From the NCBI GenBank assembly GCA_963573385.1, contig CAUYLG010039377.1:1-64000 (forward strand): 64,000 nt of DNA. The letters run 5' to 3'. This stretch comes from Cacajao melanocephalus. Lineage: Eukaryota; Chordata; Mammalia; Primates; Pitheciidae. The translations under genes were made by a program, and so were the position numbers. Under the pieces are notes generated by a model that saw only the letters and a program-made list of their open reading frames with translations, did not search any database and was not told the DNA's origin. Of this stretch, positions 1 to 11,843 are shown one piece after another (positions within the stretch are counted from its first letter, which is position 1; each line of letters begins with the position of its first letter).

Positions 1-94
1 CAGGAGAGGCAAGTTGACAAAACGCCTCACCAGAAGCTTGCCAATCCTTAATGAAAGCCTAAAAATCTAAAAATATGAGTTGAAAGTATTCACA

Positions 95-252
95 AAAAAA
101 TAGTGCCTCACATTATTGGCATAAAAGAGGTCTTTAATACCTATTTTTAGATTGCATTCCAGCCTGGGCAATAGAGCAAGACTCCTGTTCTCTCTCCCTC
201 TTTCTCTTCCTCTTTCTTTCTTTCAGAAAAAAAAAGAAAAAAAAATAGTGCC
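95..252 (+). mobile_element. Alu 3'-end fragment within a 13-bp direct repeat
   Basis: Only the last part of an Alu right arm is present, from about 152 to 190, followed by a CT-rich stretch and an A-rich tail ending near 239. A 13-bp direct repeat (seven-A run then tagtgcc, at about 95-107 and 240-252) brackets the block and looks like a target-site duplication. The first 44 bases inside the repeat are not Alu, so the insertion may be chimeric or the 5' end may carry filler sequence. Confidence 0.6.
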
Positions 253-572
253 CTAAAAACTAACATTTCTAAGGTTACTCCAATGCCTGAGTACAGAATA
301 CTATACCAGGATATCCCTGATCAAAAGAACACATCTCATTCCTCCTCTCATCTCTAACATTCCGTTCCTAATTTGTTATCATGACCTGTCAAGGGGAGTC
401 TCACTGTACTATGTAAGGAAGAACAACACTAGAAGACCAACATTTCACAAACAGCAGCCCAGAGGTGATTAAATTTATAAACCCAGAGTCCATAAACCTG
501 AGTGATTTTCAGGTAACAAGATGATGCTTTTGATAAGAAATAAGAGTAAATCTGATTCAAATTTCTTAAAGC
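253..572. other. No recognisable feature
   Basis: Moderately AT-rich sequence with no repeat family or coding signal that I recognise. The open frames over it run into the neighbouring low-complexity tract. Confidence 0.5.
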
Positions 573-673
573 AAAGAAAGAAAAAAAGAAAGAGAAAGAA
601 AGAAGAAAGAGAGAGAAAGAAGAAAGAAAAAGGAAGGAAGGAAGGAAGGAAGGAAAGAAGGAAAGAAGGAAAG

Positions 674-740
<67 letters not shown>

Positions 741-762
741 GAAAGAGAGAAAGAAAGAAAAA
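573..762 (+). repeat. Polypurine (GAAA)n/(GGAA)n microsatellite
   Basis: About 190 bases on the plus strand without a single pyrimidine. It begins as mixed GA/GAAA, passes through a GGAA block near 632-660 and ends in a long regular GAAA array. The Lys/Glu/Arg-rich and Phe/Ser/Leu-rich open frames over it are translations of this simple repeat, not genes. Confidence 0.97.
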
Positions 763-2425
763 CAGTGCTGACTTTCAGAGGCCACCATTTCTGTTTCTCT
801 GTGTGCTCTCAGCTCCTCCCTCCTTCTGAGTCAGCTTCGTCCCCTTTCTGGCTTCCTTCCCAAAAGGAAGACCTGCAGGAGTTCCAGACCTCACGACCTC
901 GTGCCACATTTTCTGTAAGAAATGAGAACATTTCTCCCAGTCAGTCTTTTAAAAGAGAATGGGAGTATTTTTCCAAAATCTCTTACTTGGCATCTTCTTA
1001 CCTCATCCAGTTAAGAGGGAAGGAAGGGAGGCAGTCACAGGCCCACTCTTAAACCAATTGCTATAAGCAAAGAGTAAGGGGCTTTGAAGATGGGCGGTGA
1101 GGGCCCTCCCTGGACCTGAGGGTGAAGTCAGGCCTAAAATGGTTAAGAATGTTAAAGAAGTTTCCCAAAAGAAATAGCTGGATGCTGGTAGAAAAGAAGG
1201 TAGGTGGGTGGGAGTCAAGGGAGAATTCTGAGGAGTAAGCAACAGATGCCCATTGCAAGTTATTTAGGATATTTTTTAACTTTCAGAAACCATTTCTAAT
1301 TAGCCTAAGCAGAAAATGGCACTTTATTATCAGGCTCTCCCGAAATCACTTAGGCTTAAGAGTGTGAATGCTGCCAGAAGGATCTGGAACCAGTGGTCCA
1401 AAGTCACTGAAACTTTCCCTTCATCCTTTGTTTCTCCTCCTCCATTTGTATATGGTGTCTCCTGTGTTTGAATTGGTTTCCTTTATCCTTAGATTCACAC
1501 GGCAGTGTAAGACTCCCAAGGCTCCTGCCTACACGAATGTCCAGTTCTCAGAGAAAAGGAATCTCATTCTGTGGGTCTTAGTAGTAGAATTCTATGAAAG
1601 AGATTCTAATTGAATTTGGATCCGGTGATTGTCCCTCATCATGAGGTAGAGTTATAGTTTACAGAATGACCCCAAAAAGTTCACTTCTGTGACATATGTG
1701 CGGTGGGATGGATCATGGGGCAGTTCCCAGAGAAGGGGTGGCTGAGAAGCTCATGCAGTAAGTGTCCAGTGTGTACCCCTTACAGTATTTTTTGTATGAT
1801 ATTGACCACATGAAATATTTAGAGCATAAATTTTGTTCTAAAACTGAAAATATATATAAAGGGAGCAAACTATCAAACCCAGGACTTCAAAGAAAGAAGC
1901 AAGAGAAAGATTCTTTCTTCGTCAGTGTTTGGCCAAAACCCTCTGAGCATCTTTTTTGCTCCAGAAACACTTTGCCCAATGCCACTTAACACACCTTGCT
2001 GCATCATCAGTTATTCCCATGTGTGTTCCTTGAGAGGACACCATTCTTTTAGAGCTGAAAATGTGTTTTTGTATTCATGCATTCAGCTACATTAGTACCT
2101 ATCTCAGAGTTAAAATTCAATTATATGCGTTCAATTTATGAATTCATACATTAATAAGGCTGAGATTATCTTGTTCCTTCATTCACCACACATTTAAATC
2201 AATGCTTTGTTTAAAGAAGTATTTGAGAAATTATAGGAAAAAATAAATTTATTAAGACATCGTTTCTCCCTCATGACTTGTGCTTAAATGAGAAGATGTT
2301 ATGATTCATGATGTGTTTTCTTATTCCCACTCAAAGAGTTTAGTCAAAATTATTCAGGGTATTTTTTGTTAGGAAACTATAAAAAGGAGCCCAATATTAT
2401 ATACTTAAAATAGAGTCAGACTTCA
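763..2425. other. No firmly recognised feature
   Basis: About 1.66 kb of mixed-composition sequence without a clear Alu, L1, MIR or LTR match. Parts of 1370-1760 have the feel of an old, diverged repeat but I cannot name one. No open frame exceeds about 95 codons and none resembles a known protein. Confidence 0.4.
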
Positions 2426-2630
2426 GGCCGGGCGTGGTGGTTCATGTCTGTAATCCCAGCATTTTGGGAGGCCAAGGTGGGTGGATTGCGTGAGGTCAGG
2501 AGTTCAACACCAGCCTGACCAATATGGTAAAACCCTGTCTCTACTAAAAATACAAAAATTAGTCAGGCATGATGGCATGTGCCTGTAGTCGCACCTACTC
2601 GCCAGGCTGAGACAGGAGAATTGCTTGAAC
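2426..2630 (+). mobile_element. Alu, 3'-truncated
   Basis: Starts with the ggccgggcg Alu head, contains the intact left arm and A-rich linker, and stops inside the right arm just after ttgcttgaac. It has no poly(A) tail. Loss of the 3' end cannot come from ordinary retrotransposition, so a later deletion or rearrangement joined it to the following L2-like sequence. Confidence 0.95.
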
Positions 2631-2639
2631 TGGTTTCTT

Positions 2640-3591
2640 CCTTCCCTTGACCTCTTCTTGTGTGGCCTCTTATGGGTAAGGACACAGTCACCCATTCCAG
2701 AGTCTTGGAGTCATCCCGAGTCCCTCCCTGACGTCACCCTGCCCCCATTTCACCTATTTGAGCACAATAGCCACACAAAGTCCCATCTTTTTACCATACA
2801 GACTGTCTCAAAATTGCTGTCCTTTCTCACTGCCACCCTTACCCATCTTGTCTTGCCAAAGCTCTTTACAAAATCTGCCTTGATTCCACCTCCTTTAATC
2901 AATTTCCAGTACTTTAGCCAAAGTGATTTTCTGAAAAATGCAAATCTGAACATGTCATTCCTCCACTCAGAAATCTTCAGTGGTTTCCTGCTTCCTGTGC
3001 GGAAGAACTGAACGTGGCATAGCACACAGAGCCCTGCTTATCTGGTGCAATCTATAAGTCCCATTTCACTTCTTGGTGCAACCTCTCAAACTTGAGAAGC
3101 ATTAAATGACTTTTAGGTTCTTAAATTTTCATGTTCTTTCAGCCTCTCTGTCTTTGAACATGCTGTTCTTTCTTCCTGGAAAACATATTTATAATTCCAC
3201 CATATCTGCCTAGTGGAAACCTTTTGCCATCAATAGTAGACTCAAGAATCAGTTCCTTAGTGGAGCGTTCCCTGAACTCCTCAGTCTGGTTTAAGTACCT
3301 CTTTGTAAGAGGCTGTGGATGCCTGGTCCACATCCCTAGCCCTTACCACATCAGGGCATTCAAGCCTGCTTTCCACCTGCTGATATGTGCATTTCTTTGC
3401 CCAAGGACACAAGTTGTTTGCCTGTGGAGCAAGCCCAAATTGGTCCAAATGAATATTCCCCAAAGCAACTTCAACCTATGACTAACGGAAGTTGAGATAC
3501 AAACATTCCAACTCCCAACTCTTTGGATAGAAAATAAGTCTAGGGCTTGTGTTTTATACTAACTGCCCCAAATCTCCCAATGGGGTTTGAT
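2640..3591 (+). mobile_element. L2 LINE fragment, part 1
   Basis: Sequence of the L2 3' region on the plus strand, clearest from about 2900 to 3440: the aaatctga..catgtcattcc block, the tggtttcctgcttcc block and later the ttctttcttcctggaa and gttccctgaactcc blocks follow the family order. The element resumes after the LTR at 3597-4198, so the LTR was inserted into it. Old and diverged; the 5' boundary is approximate. Confidence 0.7.
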
Positions 3592-3596
3592 TCTAG

Positions 3597-4198
3597 TGTC
3601 TGGCTTCCAAGTCCAAGCCTGGCCAATATAGCTTTGGTGACCTGCACATATACCTCTGGATGGTCCCCAGAAGCCAGAACGTCTGAAGTAACCACAAGTA
3701 ACCAGGTGGCCACAGAAAGAAGTGAAACAACTTGTTCCTGCCTCAACTAATTGCTCTCCCTCTGCCACCTGCAACCATTGTTCTTGCTCAGCCTTGTGAA
3801 AATTTCCCTCTAGACATTGGATTTCTCAAGACCCCCCACCCCTGTAACTATGTAATTTACCGCACTCTGCTTGAAATAATACCCCCCACCCTTATGATCA
3901 TTCCTGTTTGTAATAAATGACCCTTACCCTTCTGATCATGTAGCCCATGACACCCTTCTCCTCCTCAAGATAGACTACCAACCTCCCTCTGCAACACCCG
4001 CCGGCTTGCAATTGCCCTGAAGTGTAACTCCTATAACTTTCCACTGCCTACCCCAAACCTATAAAACCAACTCCTATCCCACCACCCTCTGCTGACTCTC
4101 TTTCCAGACTCAGCCCACCCGCACCCAGGTGAGTAAACAGCACGTTGCTCACACAAAGCCTGCCTGGTGGTCTCTTGATGCGAGCGACGCACCTGACA
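3597..4198 (+). mobile_element. LTR7: Solo LTR, HERV-H type (LTR7 family)
   Basis: A complete LTR starting TGTCTGGCTT and ending CCTGACA. An exact 5-bp target duplication tctag lies at 3592-3596 and 4199-4203, as expected for class I endogenous retroviruses. The 3' third follows the LTR7 pattern: TATA box, ctgactctctttcc-type R region, cccacccgcacccagg, a weakened polyadenylation signal (agtaaa at 4132-4137), then the acacaaagcc and ggtggtctctt blocks. At 602 bp it is longer than the roughly 450 bp I expect for LTR7, so it may be a variant such as LTR7A/C. No internal viral sequence adjoins it; a solo LTR arises by recombination between the two LTRs of a provirus. Confidence 0.88.
4060..4066 (+). 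promoter_or_regulatory. TATA box of the solo LTR
   Basis: The heptamer tataaaa lies inside the cctataaaacc context typical of LTR7, about 40 bases upstream of the ctgactctctttcc region where transcripts of this family start. LTR7 is known as a promoter active in human pluripotent cells. Whether this diverged copy is active cannot be read from sequence. Confidence 0.6.
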
Positions 4199-4203
4199 TC
4201 TAG

Positions 4204-4600
4204 TCATCCGCAGTAGCTGGCTTGATAATGTCCTGCCTTGTCCACTTTCCCTTTCCCATCTTCCATAACTACCCTCCTATTGGCATTTCCTTTACTTACC
4301 AAAAGCATCACTTGCATTGGAACCTTAGGGTCTGCTTCAGCGAAACCTCATCTAAGACATCCTTTCTGCCATCTTTCCATTGCACTGTGTATGCAATTTT
4401 ACTACATCAGTCATTTAAACTTGTAATTGTCTGTCTTCTAATGCCACTAAGTGTCTTAAGGTCAGGAATTCTGTGTAATTCTTCTTTGTTTCCCCATACC
4501 TAAAAAAAATGCTTGACAATATTCGGCACTTAACAAATGCCTGTGGAATAAATGAGTGAATGTTTAAAGAATGAATAAAAAGAAGGGAAGGAGGCGAGAG
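4204..4600 (+). mobile_element. L2 LINE fragment, part 2 (3' end)
   Basis: Continues the L2 that was interrupted by the LTR. It shows the family's terminal blocks: a cacttgcattgg-like segment, tgtctgtcttcta, aggtcaggaattctgtg and the final cttaacaaatgcctgtggaataaatgagtgaatg motif, which matches the conserved L2 3' tail. Confidence 0.8.
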
Positions 4601-4834
4601 TAGAATGATGAAGTGAAGTTAGATTATGGTAAGTCATCAAATACAAAACTAATTTATGAGAAATATTTTTATTAAGTATAATTTATAAAAGCAAAACCCT
4701 ACTTATGTTTCACATAATCCATTGGCATATTAAGTATCTCTCATTCAGAAATATTTTGTCATTCTGAGATTAAGACAACCTCCTGTAATGTTTGAGAATT
4801 CTGGTTTCAAAGTCTCATAACTGTGCGGTTTAGG

Positions 4835-5001
4835 GTAGTGCTTCTCTAACTTTAATGTGCATATGAATACCTAAGAATCTCATTATATGCATATTCTGAT
4901 TTTGTGGGTGTGGGGTGTAGGGTGTGGCTTGAGAGTCTGTGTTTCTAACAAGTTCCCAGGGTGATACAGATGCCGCTAGTTCATAAATAGCAAGGCTCTA
5001 G
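4835..5001. mobile_element. MER5-like hAT DNA transposon remnant
   Basis: The order tagtgcttctctaactttaatgtgc, attctgattttgtggg, aacaagttcccagg and the final caaggctcta fits the short non-autonomous MER5 group of hAT-Charlie elements. It is diverged, and I could not define the 8-bp target duplication. Confidence 0.7.
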
Positions 5002-5014
5002 TGCAAAAGATATC

Positions 5015-5165
5015 TATTTCTGTGCCTCTGTTTTCCTCAACTTAAAAACAAAAGAATAATAACACTATTTTGCTGGGTTGAGAAGATAAATGAAATAAAA
5101 CATGAAAAGCATTTTAAACAATATCTACCATGTAGAAAACTCTCTATACGTGTTATCTATTATTT
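5015..5165 (+). mobile_element. MIR SINE fragment
   Basis: The tgtgcctctgttttcctcaac block, the aataataacact block and the aagcattttaaac..gtagaaaactctc tail follow the 3' half of the MIR consensus in order. Confidence 0.6.
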
Positions 5166-5337
5166 TTATAAAACTCATGATATATATTGTTGCTTTTTTA
5201 AGAATATTAAAATCGAGGGTTAGAAAATAACGGCAAGTATTTTTAATGTTTATTTAATAATTTACATATTATTCGTATAATAATTATTGTTATGAGAAAA
5301 ATACGAAAGTCACTGTTGATGAAAGAAACGGAAACTC

Positions 5338-6130
5338 TGTAAAATATTTGAAGAGGTTTATTCTGAGCCATATGTGAGGGCCACAACCTGTGACACAGCC
5401 TGAGGAGGTCCTAGGAGCATGTGCTCAAACAAGGTGGTCAGGTTACAGGTTGATTTTATACATTTTAGGGAGACAGAAGTTACGGGTAAAGACATAAATG
5501 AATACACCTAAGGTATATAGCTGTTTGGTCCAGAAAGCTGGGACATCCAGGAAGGGAGAAGAGAGGGAAGATTCCAGGTCATAAGTAGATTCAAAGATTT
5601 TCTGATAGGCAACGGATTGAAAGAGTTAAGCTTTTCCTAAATGGTTGAAGTCAGCAGAAAGAAATTCTTGGGGTTAAGATACAGGGGAGTTGTGGAAGCT
5701 AAGGTTCATGTTATGTAAATAAAGCTTCCAGGTAGCAGGCTTCAGAGAGAACAGATGGTAAGCATACCTTCTCAAACCTTAAAACGTATCAGACTCTTCG
5801 TTAAATCTCTCCTGGATTAGGAAATGTCCTAGAAAGGATAGAGGATTCTCTACAGAACGTGAATTTTATCATAAAAGCTTTGCAAGGCCACTCCACAATA
5901 TGCCAAAGGCATGTATTTTGTGCTAAACACTTTGATTTCCTTTGTGTCCGTCCGCTCTGTCTAAACCACAACAGGGAGAGGGTATAACGAGACAAGACCT
6001 ATATCCTCCCTTTCCCTGTCATGACCTGAACTCGTTTTTCAGGTTTTTTTTTTTTTTTTTAGAATCCCCTTGGCCAAGAGAGGAGTCCATTCAGTCAGTT
6101 GGGAGCTTAGAATTTTAATTTTAGTTTACA
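5338..6130 (-). mobile_element. Solo LTR, probably class I ERV, family not named
   Basis: Read on the minus strand this 793-bp block begins TGTAAACT and ends ATTTTACA, the TG..CA ends of an LTR with a 6-bp inverted terminal match. It has a TATA-type tgtataaaat (complement near 5450-5465) and, about 100 bases further, aataaa (complement at about 5357-5362) just before the end, so the U3-R-U5 order is present. A 16-18-base A run (T run on plus, 6043-6060) lies in the U3 part. I recognise the style as a repeated primate LTR but cannot assign the family, and no flanking target duplication is visible. Confidence 0.65.
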
Positions 6131-6254
6131 CCAACTACGTACAATTCAAATATACGTACATATAAATTGAATGTAAACAATAAATGATTTTCAAAAACAT
6201 AGGTGTAAGTGCCAGTTCATGTCAAGTGGGAAAAGACAGAAATGATGAGGTCCT

Positions 6255-6475
6255 GGCAAGGCTGTGGGTTTTGGCACAAGACAGGCTTAGAATAAAGCCC
6301 TGTTTCTCCTTAAGCAAGTCAATTAACCTTCAGAAGCCTCGTTTTCTCATCTGCTAAGGAGAGAATACTTTCAGCACTCTGACACGAAAAGAGAGGATAT
6401 ATATAAGACCTTAACCCAGTGCCTAACACATAATAAGCATTCAACAGATATCAATTTGGGGCACTATTATTAAGT
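6255..6475 (+). mobile_element. MIR SINE
   Basis: Nearly full core and 3' part of MIR: ctgtgggttttggc, aagcaagtcaattaacctt, cctcgttttctcatctgc, and the final cagtgcctaacacataataagc tail are in consensus order. Confidence 0.8.
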
Positions 6476-7180
6476 CAAAGAGCCCTAGAATTCATTATAT
6501 GTCTATCAGGCACAGATGCAAAACTATGGATTAGTTGTAAAAGCATAGGATTGTAAATATCCTAAGACCTGACCTGGACTAAATTCTGCATCTGGCTACC
6601 TGATGGCATGGAACTGGTAGGACGTCAGAAGCAGGAATAATTTGGAAAAGGTTCAATTTAGGAAAATCAATCCAAGGTAAGCAAGCAAGCAAACAGAGTG
6701 AAGGAGAGTGCCCAGGGATTTGTTCCAAGCATGCACTGAGCATTGCTTCAATATCAGCAGACTTTTAACATGATTTTCATCAGAACAGAACACGTGATAC
6801 CAAAGGTCATACTCTAGAAGTTATAGGAAACATTGAGTAGTTGATGATCTAGATTTATTCTGATCAGCAAGAACTATCTCATTGGTGATGAGGAAATTAT
6901 ACAAATCCTAGGGGAGAAAAACAATACCACTTTAACCTTCTTAAGAGCTAGAGATGGTCAACATGGACACAGTAAACTATGCTCTCCTGATTACATGAAA
7001 GTATATTTCAAAATTCCAGAGCAAAGATAAATACAATTCCCCAAATGGAGCACTAAAGGAGGAAGATGACGCTGAGGAAGAAAATAAGTTGAGTGTTAAT
7101 TCACACAGGCAAACATTTATTGAGAGTCCTCAAGATGGAAGTGGAGAAGCCTGTAAGGCCCTATAGAAAAAGCCCAAGAT
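6476..7180. other. No recognised feature
   Basis: AT-rich non-coding sequence without a family match. The last 40 bases may be the start of the MIR that continues after the Alu at 7181-7475. Confidence 0.45.
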
Positions 7181-7645
<465 letters not shown>

Positions 7646-7784
7646 CATGCAACTGCCCCTCATGTTGGGCAAATGAACAGGAATAAGATTACCTGGAATA
7701 TAGGATAGAAAACGAAAATAAAATGTGGAGGCTACAGATTTACTTCTGTAGGAGGATTATGAAGGAAGATACTAATTCCAACTA

Positions 7785-8110
7785 AAGAAATCAAGTCTTT
7801 AAGAAAGATGGCATTTGAGTTTGGCCTTGAATTAGGGGTAGGAGTTGTACCAGTGGAAGTGAGGGAGAGAGAAAAAGAGCTAGTGGAAGTTTAGGGTAAA
7901 TATTCCAGGCAGTTTTAGCAAACACATAGAAGCATGAATATATGGAAGTATTTAGTGACTAGTGAGAAATAAAAAGCATTTAAATGTTCAGGAAAGGATG
8001 CAGAGGCAAGAAGCAGAAAACAAGGTGGGAAAGTAGGTCAGGATGAGAACAAGAAGGACTTTCGACGGCATGATAGGGGCTTGGCATTCTCTGCATTATC
8101 AGCAACTTGC
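7785..8110 (-). mobile_element. L2 LINE 3' region
   Basis: Reads as the complement of the L2 3' region: a ggcatttgagtttggccttgaa block, attccaggcagttttagcaaac, and a run of gga/gag-rich sequence as seen when L2 is viewed from its antisense side. No coding potential remains. Confidence 0.65.
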
Positions 8111-8148
8111 AGTTTTATAGGCCTTCATTTCCATGTGCATTATCTTTT

Positions 8149-8284
8149 CTTTTTTTTTCTTTTTTTTTTTTTTTTTGAGACGAAGTCTCACCCTGTCACC
8201 CAGGCTGGCGTGCAGCGGCACGATCTTGGCTTACTGCAACCTCTGCCTCCCAGGTTCAGGCAATTCTCCTGCCTCAACCTCCTT
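8149..8284 (-). mobile_element. Alu 3' fragment, 5'-truncated
   Basis: A T-rich tail at 8149-8176 is followed by the complement of the last ~110 bases of an Alu right arm; the rest of the element is missing. It interrupts MIR-like sequence. Confidence 0.93.
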
Positions 8285-8286
8285 TT

Positions 8287-8458
8287 CTAACATGCACAAA
8301 ACTTTAAAGTAGGTAGATGGGTTGTTTTTGTTATCATTTTAACAGAGTTAAGGAAATCGGAGTGACTTTCTAAGCTAGCAAACAGCAAGTTTCAGAGTCA
8401 GACTAGAAACTAGACCCACTGCCTTATTGACAAATGCTCTTTCCACACTGCCATCGTT
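8287..8458 (-). mobile_element. MIR SINE fragment
   Basis: Complement-strand MIR: an agagttaaggaaatcgg block, aagctagcaaacagcaag, and the ttgacaaatgctctttccacactgcc end fit the antisense MIR consensus. Confidence 0.6.
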
Positions 8459-10690
8459 TCTCCAGAAGCACTTGGGAGCCACTCAGTTGCCTTATTTCAC
8501 AGGATTTTGATTGCCAGGCCAAAATGTTTGACTTAATTTGCTTTTTGGGCAGAGGACTTAAATAAACAGAATGGAAATATCAAGTCCGGCAGCAGTCCGT
8601 GAGGATGCACTGGAGAGGAGAGATGTGAAGACTAGAGGTAGAAGACTTAAGAACAATCCTGGCGACATGAAATCCAAAAAAAAAAATGTGTAAAACTATG
8701 CAGTTGAGTTTCAAAATATGTACTTCATAAGTCCAGGTTGCATAAAAACCAAGTTAATAGTTAATAATAAATGGGTCTGTGATTTAATTAAGATTAATGT
8801 AAGCATTAGTGTAGGTAGCTGCTAAAAACCAATGTCCTGCTGGCTGTGTCATCAGAAAGCTCATGTTCAGAATAAGAAAGGCCTGAGACCAACATGCTGC
8901 TTGTGCCACCCCCAGCGGTGTGTCCAGTACAGGGAGTCAAGCTTGAAGAAGGACACTCCTGATAAGCTGAAGGAGTATGAAACAAACCTACCAGAATGAT
9001 GGTTAACAGCCAAAAAAACACTATGTGAGTTTTTTGGGGGAAGAAACTAGAAATTTTAACAGAACAAAAGAGAGTAGGGAGGGAGACTGATTCAAAGGGC
9101 AAGACAGGTATTACAGGGCAGAAGGATGACCAATTGTGGGATTGCATAGAATTTGGCCAAATGTAAAGCATTTACTATACTGCCAAATTAAGAATTGTCT
9201 ATAAAAGACCAAGCTTGATGCTCCTAATATATGTGCAATAGCTAAGAGGCTACGTTAAGCTGCGTTGCTGTGAATTGCTATAGTGGGAAACAGATTTGCC
9301 AAGAGGGTTTTAGGCAGTCTCTAAAAAATTTTTGAGTCTATAATTTTATACACACTCACACAATGGTTATTATAAACTTTCAGCAAATTCAGAAGGAAAG
9401 AGCAATATAAATCATAGCCATTAAGAAAAAGAAACTTTATTATAGCTCACTCAGTCCAAATATACTATACTTTATTTCTTTCTTCTCAATTCATTAATAT
9501 TAAATTATCTCTGTTTTGCAAATATGCTGAATGATGGCAGTATGTATTGATGGTAATTTATAAACCACCATTTTCATGACTTCTAACTCAATAAAATAAC
9601 TTACACTGATGGGAATTTTCAGTAACATTTTATTCCTTCTATGGGTCTTGTAAGTAAAGTTGTTGCCTTCTAAATAACTTATCTGTGTTAAATTATTAAA
9701 TGTGCAGCAATGCAATATCAAATACACATTATTCAAGGCTTCTTGGTCCTCATAATTTACATTTGCTTTAAAAAAGAAATAGCTAAGAAATCAGACTTTT
9801 TAAAAAAGTTTTTGGAAATAAAACATTTTTTATCACTCTCTGTTTAGTACTATGTTGCCTTTTTTAAAAAGCATAAAAGGGAAAAGTTTCTAGAAATTGT
9901 TAAATTTTAAGTCATGCTGGTATTTTTACCAAAAAAATCCTCATAAATCATTTCATTAATGTACTTTTTTCTAACTTGTTTTCTACATATTTGCCTAATT
10001 TAATTCTCCTGTGATTAATTCTTGTGATAAATTTGCCTATATAACAAAAGCTTATTTATTAGTCATCAGTTTATGTACATGATAAAATCCATCTAATTTA
10101 CTGTGCTGCTAATTTGAGCCTTTTATTAGCTAGTATGTCTGCATTTACAAAATAAAGTGTCATCATTCTGTAGCATCTATACTAGGCTCTGAGGTAGCTA
10201 TTGAAAAATGCCAAAAATAGACTTAAAGCACATTTTACTATGTTCTTATTTTCTGTAAATTGCTAATCCAAGTAGTATATAAATCATATTTTTAACCCCA
10301 CATCTCCTTTCAAAACACATTTATTAAGCGTAGAACACATACAAATTTCTTTTCTATGTGTAAGATAAACACAAAAAACTAAAATTTGTGGAAAGCTTTC
10401 AATGAGTTTATGAGCTAGTTGAGGAAATATTTGTGAAAACATAATTAAGACTACTACAAATATTTTACCATGACAGCCAAATGAATAATTACAACATCAA
10501 AATTACTTTTTATAAAATCATCTCATATTTTTCCATCTCCTTATGTCACCAATTCCTTTTGTTGATCTAATAAACTCAAAGAAAATAATATGTAAATTGT
10601 AAATCTATATGTTGGCCAACTAATGCTGTTGTATCATTTATAGGAAGTGTCTTGAGTAACAGTAAGAATTTCCAGTTGATTTCATTGCTT
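8459..10690. other. AT-rich stretch, nothing recognised
   Basis: About 2.2 kb, strongly AT-rich from 9350 onward, with no repeat family, splice-flanked open frame or RNA gene that I can recognise. The 121-codon minus-strand frame at 8806-9171 resembles nothing known to me. Confidence 0.45.
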
Positions 10691-10873
10691 CTACCGTTAA
10701 ACACCTTATACCATAGAGTAGGAATCTTGCTGAAACATGAAAAGGAATTTTCTACTGTTAAACGTCTTATACCATAGAGTAGGAACCCTGCTGAAACATA
10801 AAAAGGAATTTTATACTGTTAAACACCTTATACCGTAGAGTAGGAATCCTGCTGAAACATGAAAAGGAATTTT
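10691..10873 (+). repeat. Three-copy 61-bp tandem repeat
   Basis: Three head-to-tail units of exactly 61 bp at 10691-10751, 10752-10812 and 10813-10873, each running from a tac(c/t)gttaaac start to an aaaaggaatttt end. Units differ at about five or six positions (roughly 90% identity by eye) with no gaps. Nothing suggests a transposon. Confidence 0.95.
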
Positions 10874-10912
10874 TCAGTTGGCTGTGAACGATTGTGGTCA
10901 GTTCCATTTTGA

Positions 10913-11212
<300 letters not shown>

Positions 11213-11731
11213 TTCTTGTTGTTTTAATGGGCACATTCTGTTCTAGTGTTATTTATATTAGGAGGATTTTGTTTTACTGCAGCTCCTCAAAGATTAATTT
11301 TATTTATTTTGTTTCATTTGCCAATGATGCATAGTTTAGAGGAAGATCAGATTCAACTGTTTAAAACAGGGATGACTTCTATTATAACACAGTGCTTAGT
11401 TGAAACAACAGCAATTAATATATTTCTATATCAAATCTTGACATCTGAAAGATTTTCAAAAAAATTTTCCTCCAGAATTAAAGAGCAAAGCAGGGGTTTC
11501 TTTTAATGTGATAAAAGTATAGCTAGAGAAAAAAAATTATAAACTCTTGAATATAAAAAAGAAACGGTCAACAGAGCTTAACAGTGACAGGAGGTGCTCT
11601 CATCCCCCAACTTCTCTCCAATTCTTTTTATTTACTGTTAGAGTTGCATGTTTTAATTCATCCTCTTATTATCAGCCATTCTTACAAATTATAAATCCTG
11701 GCTCATTTTTTATAATAAATGATAATAAAGA
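11213..11731. other. No recognised feature
   Basis: AT-rich sequence with two short open frames (86 and 88 codons) that show no known motif. I see no repeat family. Confidence 0.45.
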
Positions 11732-11843
11732 AATCAAGGATGCACAAATTGGGGAGGACAAGTGGACATTTTGTCTCAAGTGTAGAGTTTATTTAAGATT
11801 CAATGGGAGATAAAGTTAGAAAAGTAGGTTAGGGTAAGATTTT
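11732..11843 (+). repeat. 112-bp direct repeat, copy 1
   Basis: Matches 12374-12485 without gaps over 112 bp with about ten differences (roughly 91% identity). Its flanks do not match those of the other copy. The content (gggagataaag, taggttagggtaag) is L2-like on the minus strand. Confidence 0.9.

Noticed and set aside
429..829. Low-complexity frames (poly Phe/Ser/Leu and Lys/Glu/Arg), also at 39324-39671
   Set aside because: Produced by the purine microsatellites.
3597..6130. A provirus bounded by the two LTRs
   Set aside because: The LTRs are unrelated, lie in opposite orientation, and enclose only L2, MER5 and MIR sequence.
10691..10873. CRISPR-like array
   Set aside because: The units are contiguous with no distinct spacers, and the DNA is a primate genome.
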